Shown here piece by piece: positions 61,310 through 64,000 of a stretch of DNA of 64,000 nt. The stretch is taken from contig JAKAQP010000003.1 of the NCBI GenBank assembly GCA_021822485.1, positions 1-64,000 of the forward strand. The letters run 5' to 3'. The notes under the pieces are model-generated. The model had not been told where the DNA came from, ran no database searches, and worked only from the letters and a program-made list of their open reading frames with translations. The translations under genes were made by a program, and so were the position numbers. Position 1 is the first letter of the stretch; the number at the start of each line of letters is the position of its first letter. This stretch comes from a bacterium. GTDB lineage: Bacteria; SZUA-79; Acidulodesulfobacterales; Acidulodesulfobacteraceae.

Positions 61310-62116
61310 ATGCTTAATAATAATAAAAAAAAGGATAAAACAAATTATCTCATTAAAACGGTTTTAAATTCTTTAGATTTATTAGAAGCATTTAAAGGAG
61401 ATAAGTCCGAACTCGGGGTAAGCGAACTGAGTAAAATCCTAAAACTCCACAAAAATAAAATTTTCAGGCTTCTTGCTACTTTAGAATATATGGGTTATAT
61501 AGAACAGGACCCGTTCACGGAAAATTACCGTTTAGGTCTTAAAAGTTTAGAGTTAGGCCAGTCGTTCATTAATCACCTTAGACTTTTGAGTATAGCAAAA
61601 CCGGTACTGAAAGAATTGGTCGATAAAATAAAAGAATCTGCTTACGTAGGAGTAATCAGGGAAAAAAATCTTATTTATCTCGATATAGTAGAAGCAGACC
61701 AGGTTTTAAGGGTAGCATCAAGGGTAGGCAATATGCTTCCCGTTTATGCTTCGGCTATAGGCAAATGTCAAATAGCTTTTGAGTCGAGAGAAAATATTGA
61801 AAAAATTTTACCCGAAAAACTTAAATCTTTTACTAAAAATACTATAACCGATAAAGAAAAACTGTTCAAAGAATTAGAAAAAGTAAAGGTTCAAGGTTAT
61901 GCGATCGACAACGAAGAGCTTGACGAAGGCATTATCTGCATCGGCGCTCCGTTGAGAGATTATACCACTCATATAATAGGCGGAATATCTATTTCCGCTC
62001 CTGTAATAAGAACTACGCCGGAAAAACTCAAAAGTCTGTTTATTCCGCTAACCGTCGAAGCAAGCAATAAGATTTCCGAAAAATTAGGCTATGAAATAGG
62101 TAAAAAATACATTTAA
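61310..62116 (+). CDS. IclR-family transcriptional regulator
   Basis: A 268-residue regulator. Winged helix about 18-85 (LNSLDLLEAFKGDKSELGVSELSKILKLHKNKIFRLLATLEYMGYI) and IclR effector domain about 95-265 (VASRVGNMLPVYASAIGKC, GYAIDNEELDEGIICIGAPLRD). Usually controls catabolic or secondary pathways; no target gene is adjacent. Confidence 0.93.
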   Translation: MLNNNKKKDKTNYLIKTVLNSLDLLEAFKGDKSELGVSELSKILKLHKNKIFRLLATLEYMGYIEQDPFTENYRLGLKSLELGQSFINHLRLLSIAKPVLKELVDKIKESAYVGVIREKNLIYLDIVEADQVLRVASRVGNMLPVYASAIGKCQIAFESRENIEKILPEKLKSFTKNTITDKEKLFKELEKVKVQGYAIDNEELDEGIICIGAPLRDYTTHIIGGISISAPVIRTTPEKLKSLFIPLTVEASNKISEKLGYEIGKKYI

Positions 62117-62231
62117 TTCATAAATCATTTTATTTTTTATTTATTATCCGCTATGCAATTTGAATTTTAATCCGATTAGGTTTATAATATTTATATAAGG
62201 ATAATTAAATGTATTGAATATGGAGGTTAAA

Positions 62232-62492
62232 ATGTTTTCAAGAGACGAAAAATCTTTCAGGGAAAAAAGATCCGAACTTAGACATAAAATCGTTGATGGA
62301 GTATACGACTGGATTCCGGTGGATGTCGTAGAACATCTCGGTAATGCAAATAAAGAATTCATATTTGCTATCGAAGGAGTTTTTAACGGTTTTGTTAAAA
62401 GAATAGACGACAGAATCGCAAAAACAAAAGAACGCAGATCTAACGCAGAAAAGAGTGAAAACAAAGAAGAAAACGGTGAAGACAACGATTAA
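62232..62492 (+). CDS. Small charged protein, unknown
   Basis: An 86-residue protein I do not recognise. Start chosen at ATG 62232 because GGAGG lies 6 bases before it; the track start at 62214 is a TTG upstream of that site. It is helical and charged (RDEKSFREKRSELRHKIVDGVYDWIPVDVVEHLGNANKEFIFAIEGVFNGFVKRI) with an acidic/Lys tail. It may be a cytoplasmic helper or coiled-coil protein. A long-loop inverted repeat follows. Confidence 0.6.
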   Translation: MFSRDEKSFREKRSELRHKIVDGVYDWIPVDVVEHLGNANKEFIFAIEGVFNGFVKRIDDRIAKTKERRSNAEKSENKEENGEDND

Positions 62493-62501
62493 TAATAAAA
62501 A

Positions 62502-62550
62502 CGGCAATACGTTTTAATTTTTTCATATATATAATAAAAACGTATTGCCG
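62502..62550. terminator. Inverted repeat, possible bidirectional terminator
   Basis: CGGCAATACGTTTT (62502-62515) and its exact complement AAAACGTATTGCCG (62537-62550) flank a 21-base AT-rich loop. The arms end in T/A runs on both strands. It separates two small convergent genes, so termination in both directions is plausible. Confidence 0.55.
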
Positions 62551-62593
62551 GTATCCGCCGTACGGCTTAAAAGCAAAAATCGCAAAAGTTATG

Positions 62594-62662
62594 TTATTTG
62601 CTTTTTGATTTTGCAGGTTTGCTTTTAGATGTAGAAGCGGCTTTTTTGGATGCGCATGCCAT
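62594..62662 (-). CDS. Very small Lys/Ser/Ala-rich protein
   Basis: A 22-codon frame, MACASKKAASTSKSKPAKSKSK, preceded by a perfect GGAGGTGAT Shine-Dalgarno at good spacing on the minus strand. It is too short for the ORF track. The composition is like small histone-H1-like or basic tails. It may be a real micro-protein or a leader; the convincing ribosome binding site is the main support. Confidence 0.45.
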   Translation of the reverse strand: MACASKKAASTSKSKPAKSKSK

Positions 62663-62784
62663 TTTTTATCACCTCCGTAAGTTATCTATTTATTAAACGG
62701 AATATTTAATAATTATCTTTAATAATTATTAACTTTTAAATAGATTATACCACATTAAAATAGAAATATTTAATCCGAAACAAA

Positions 62785-64000
62785 TTAAATCTCTGTAATC
62801 ATAGGGAAGATAAAAGGATGCCTGTCGATATTTTTATTTAAATATTTTTTCAAGGCCTTTCTAATATCGTCTTTAACCTTTACCCAATCTATATTCTCTT
62901 TTTCTTTTTTTTGATTTTCTTCGATAACGTTCATAACCAATTTATGAAGAATTTCGTTTAATTCCTTAAAGTAGTCTTCAAAAACGAAACCTTTGGAAAC
63001 GATATCCGGACCGGAAATTATATTAGACGTTTTGGAGTCCACTACAAGCTGGACTATAATCATTCCGTTTTCGGAAAGATGCGCCCGCTCTTTAAGAGTA
63101 TGTGCGCCGACGTCGCCGATTCCTTTGCCGTCCACGAAAATTCTGCCGGCATAAACGTCTTTGCCTCTTCCGCATTTCGATTCTTCATTAAATTCAAGGC
63201 TGTTACCGTTCTCGAGGACAAAAACGTTTGCCGCCGGAATTCCCGAATTAACGGCAAGTTTTTTATGCTGATATAGGTGTTTTAATTCTCCGTGAACGGG
63301 AATAAAAAATTTCGGCTTAACTATATTTATCATAAATTTAAGTTCTTCTTTGCTGGCATGCCCGGATACATGTATCTCCGATATGTTTTCGTAATAAACT
63401 TCGGCTCCTCTTTTATAAAGATTATTTATTATTTTGGATATAGCTTTTTCGTTTCCGGGAATAAACTTAGAAGACATTAAAACAAGGTCGTTAGGTCTAA
63501 TTTTTACATATTTATGGTCGTCGACGGAAATCCTTGATAACGCCGACATTGCCTCGCCCTGAGTACCTGTAGTAAGTATTAAAAGTTCTTCCGGTTTATA
63601 ATAGCCGATAGTTTCTTCGTCTATTAAAATTTCTTCGGGAATGCTTAAATAGCCCAATTTTCTGGCTACCTTCGTGTAGGTCATAAGGCTTCTGCCGCTG
63701 AATATAACCTTTTTATTAAATTCGACGGCGAGCGAAAGAAGTTCCGAAATCCTGTGAATATTGGAAGCAAATAAAGCCACTATAATTCTTGCGTTATTAT
63801 CCCTGAAAATATTTCTGAAAGTTTTTTTTATATCGTTTTCCGATATCGTAAACCCTTCCTTCTCTATATTTGTAGAATCCGAAAATAATGCTAAAACTCC
63901 GCTGTCTCCATAATGGGCAAGCCTGTTTATATCGGTTACGGCATCTTTTTCTAGGGTCTGGTCGAGCTTAAAATCTCCCGTATGTATTATGGTTCCTACC
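62785..64000 (-). CDS. rnj: Ribonuclease J (5' end beyond the window)
   Basis: The track lists only 331 residues from 63780, but the frame stays open to the right edge. It reads GTIIHTGDFKLDQTLEKDAVTDINRLAHYGDSGVLALFSDSTN before VALFASNIHRI. This is a metallo-beta-lactamase/beta-CASP nuclease of the RNase J type: HTGDFKLD, FSDSTN, beta-CASP region GTQGEAMSALSRI, VSGHAS and PVHGE. The N-terminal part with HxHxDH is outside. It degrades and processes RNA. Confidence 0.93.
   Translation of the reverse strand, partial: VGTIIHTGDFKLDQTLEKDAVTDINRLAHYGDSGVLALFSDSTNIEKEGFTISENDIKKTFRNIFRDNNARIIVALFASNIHRISELLSLAVEFNKKVIFSGRSLMTYTKVARKLGYLSIPEEILIDEETIGYYKPEELLILTTGTQGEAMSALSRISVDDHKYVKIRPNDLVLMSSKFIPGNEKAISKIINNLYKRGAEVYYENISEIHVSGHASKEELKFMINIVKPKFFIPVHGELKHLYQHKKLAVNSGIPAANVFVLENGNSLEFNEESKCGRGKDVYAGRIFVDGKGIGDVGAHTLKERAHLSENGMIIVQLVVDSKTSNIISGPDIVSKGFVFEDYFKELNEILHKLVMNVIEENQKKEKENIDWVKVKDDIRKALKKYLNKNIDRHPFIFPMITEI

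Noticed and set aside
1-64000. CRISPR array or prophage
   Set aside because: No regularly spaced repeats, integrase, terminase or capsid genes were found; tRNA-Gln shows no adjacent integrase.

Overview
The window is AT-rich bacterial chromosome, mostly housekeeping genes in long single-strand runs. The gene order rpmF-plsX-fabH-fabK-fabD-fabG-acpP-fabF-rpiB-glyA-nrdR-ribD-ribE-ribBA-ribH-nusB, the group-4-hydrogenase-like membrane complex and a probable selenoprotein suggest an anaerobic, Gram-negative, deltaproteobacterium-like organism. A lineage such as the acidophilic Sva0485/Acidulodesulfobacterales group is a guess only; there is no rRNA here to test it.

Layout. 1-3.6 kb (+): an envelope-stress-like module with a Spy/CpxP-like periplasmic protein, an OmpR-type regulator, a HAMP histidine kinase and FxsA. 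3.7-11.2 kb (-): a six-gene complex-I-like cluster (hyfC-, hyfE-, hyfF-, hyfG-like, a ferredoxin/hyfI-like fusion, hyfB-like). Its large subunit has lost all four Ni-Fe cysteine ligands, so it looks like an Ehr-type (energy-converting-hydrogenase-related) complex and not a hydrogenase. A promoter and a leader that fits the fluoride (crcB) riboswitch lie directly upstream; the pseudoknot strand can alternatively pair with the Shine-Dalgarno sequence. 11.2-12 kb (-): remains of a HepT/MntA-type toxin-antitoxin pair with three frameshifts.

12.1-28.8 kb (-): rph, a TusA-like gene missed by the ORF track because of an in-frame TGA at the active-site cysteine followed by a SECIS-like hairpin, then nusB, riboflavin synthesis, nrdR, glyA, rpiB, fatty-acid synthesis with a FabK-type reductase, rpmF, and an archaeal/rickettsial-type valS. 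28.9-33.8 kb (+): dnaX-ybaB-recR followed by an unusual fusion of an alkaline-phosphatase/sulfatase-fold domain to a CysH/CysD-like PP-loop domain. 33.8-38 kb (+): ffh-rpsP-rimM-trmD-rplS, a phasin-like protein and an acylphosphatase.

38-47.5 kb (-): rsmI, a two-gene glutamine-dependent NAD synthetase, yraN, rnhB, gltX, a MEMO1-family protein and a two-subunit pyruvate carboxylase behind a good promoter. 47.5-64 kb: a metallopeptidase, hisS, a DsrE-like protein, tpiA, ileS, a D-2-hydroxyacid dehydrogenase, several small secreted or unknown proteins, a second HEPN/MNT pair with a broken HEPN gene, tRNA-Gln(CUG), the AmmeMemoRadiSam radical SAM protein, an IclR regulator, very small genes, and RNase J running off the right edge. 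Palindromic REP-like repeats built on GGTGACAGAATT-N-AATTCTGTCACC occur at three or four intergenic sites.
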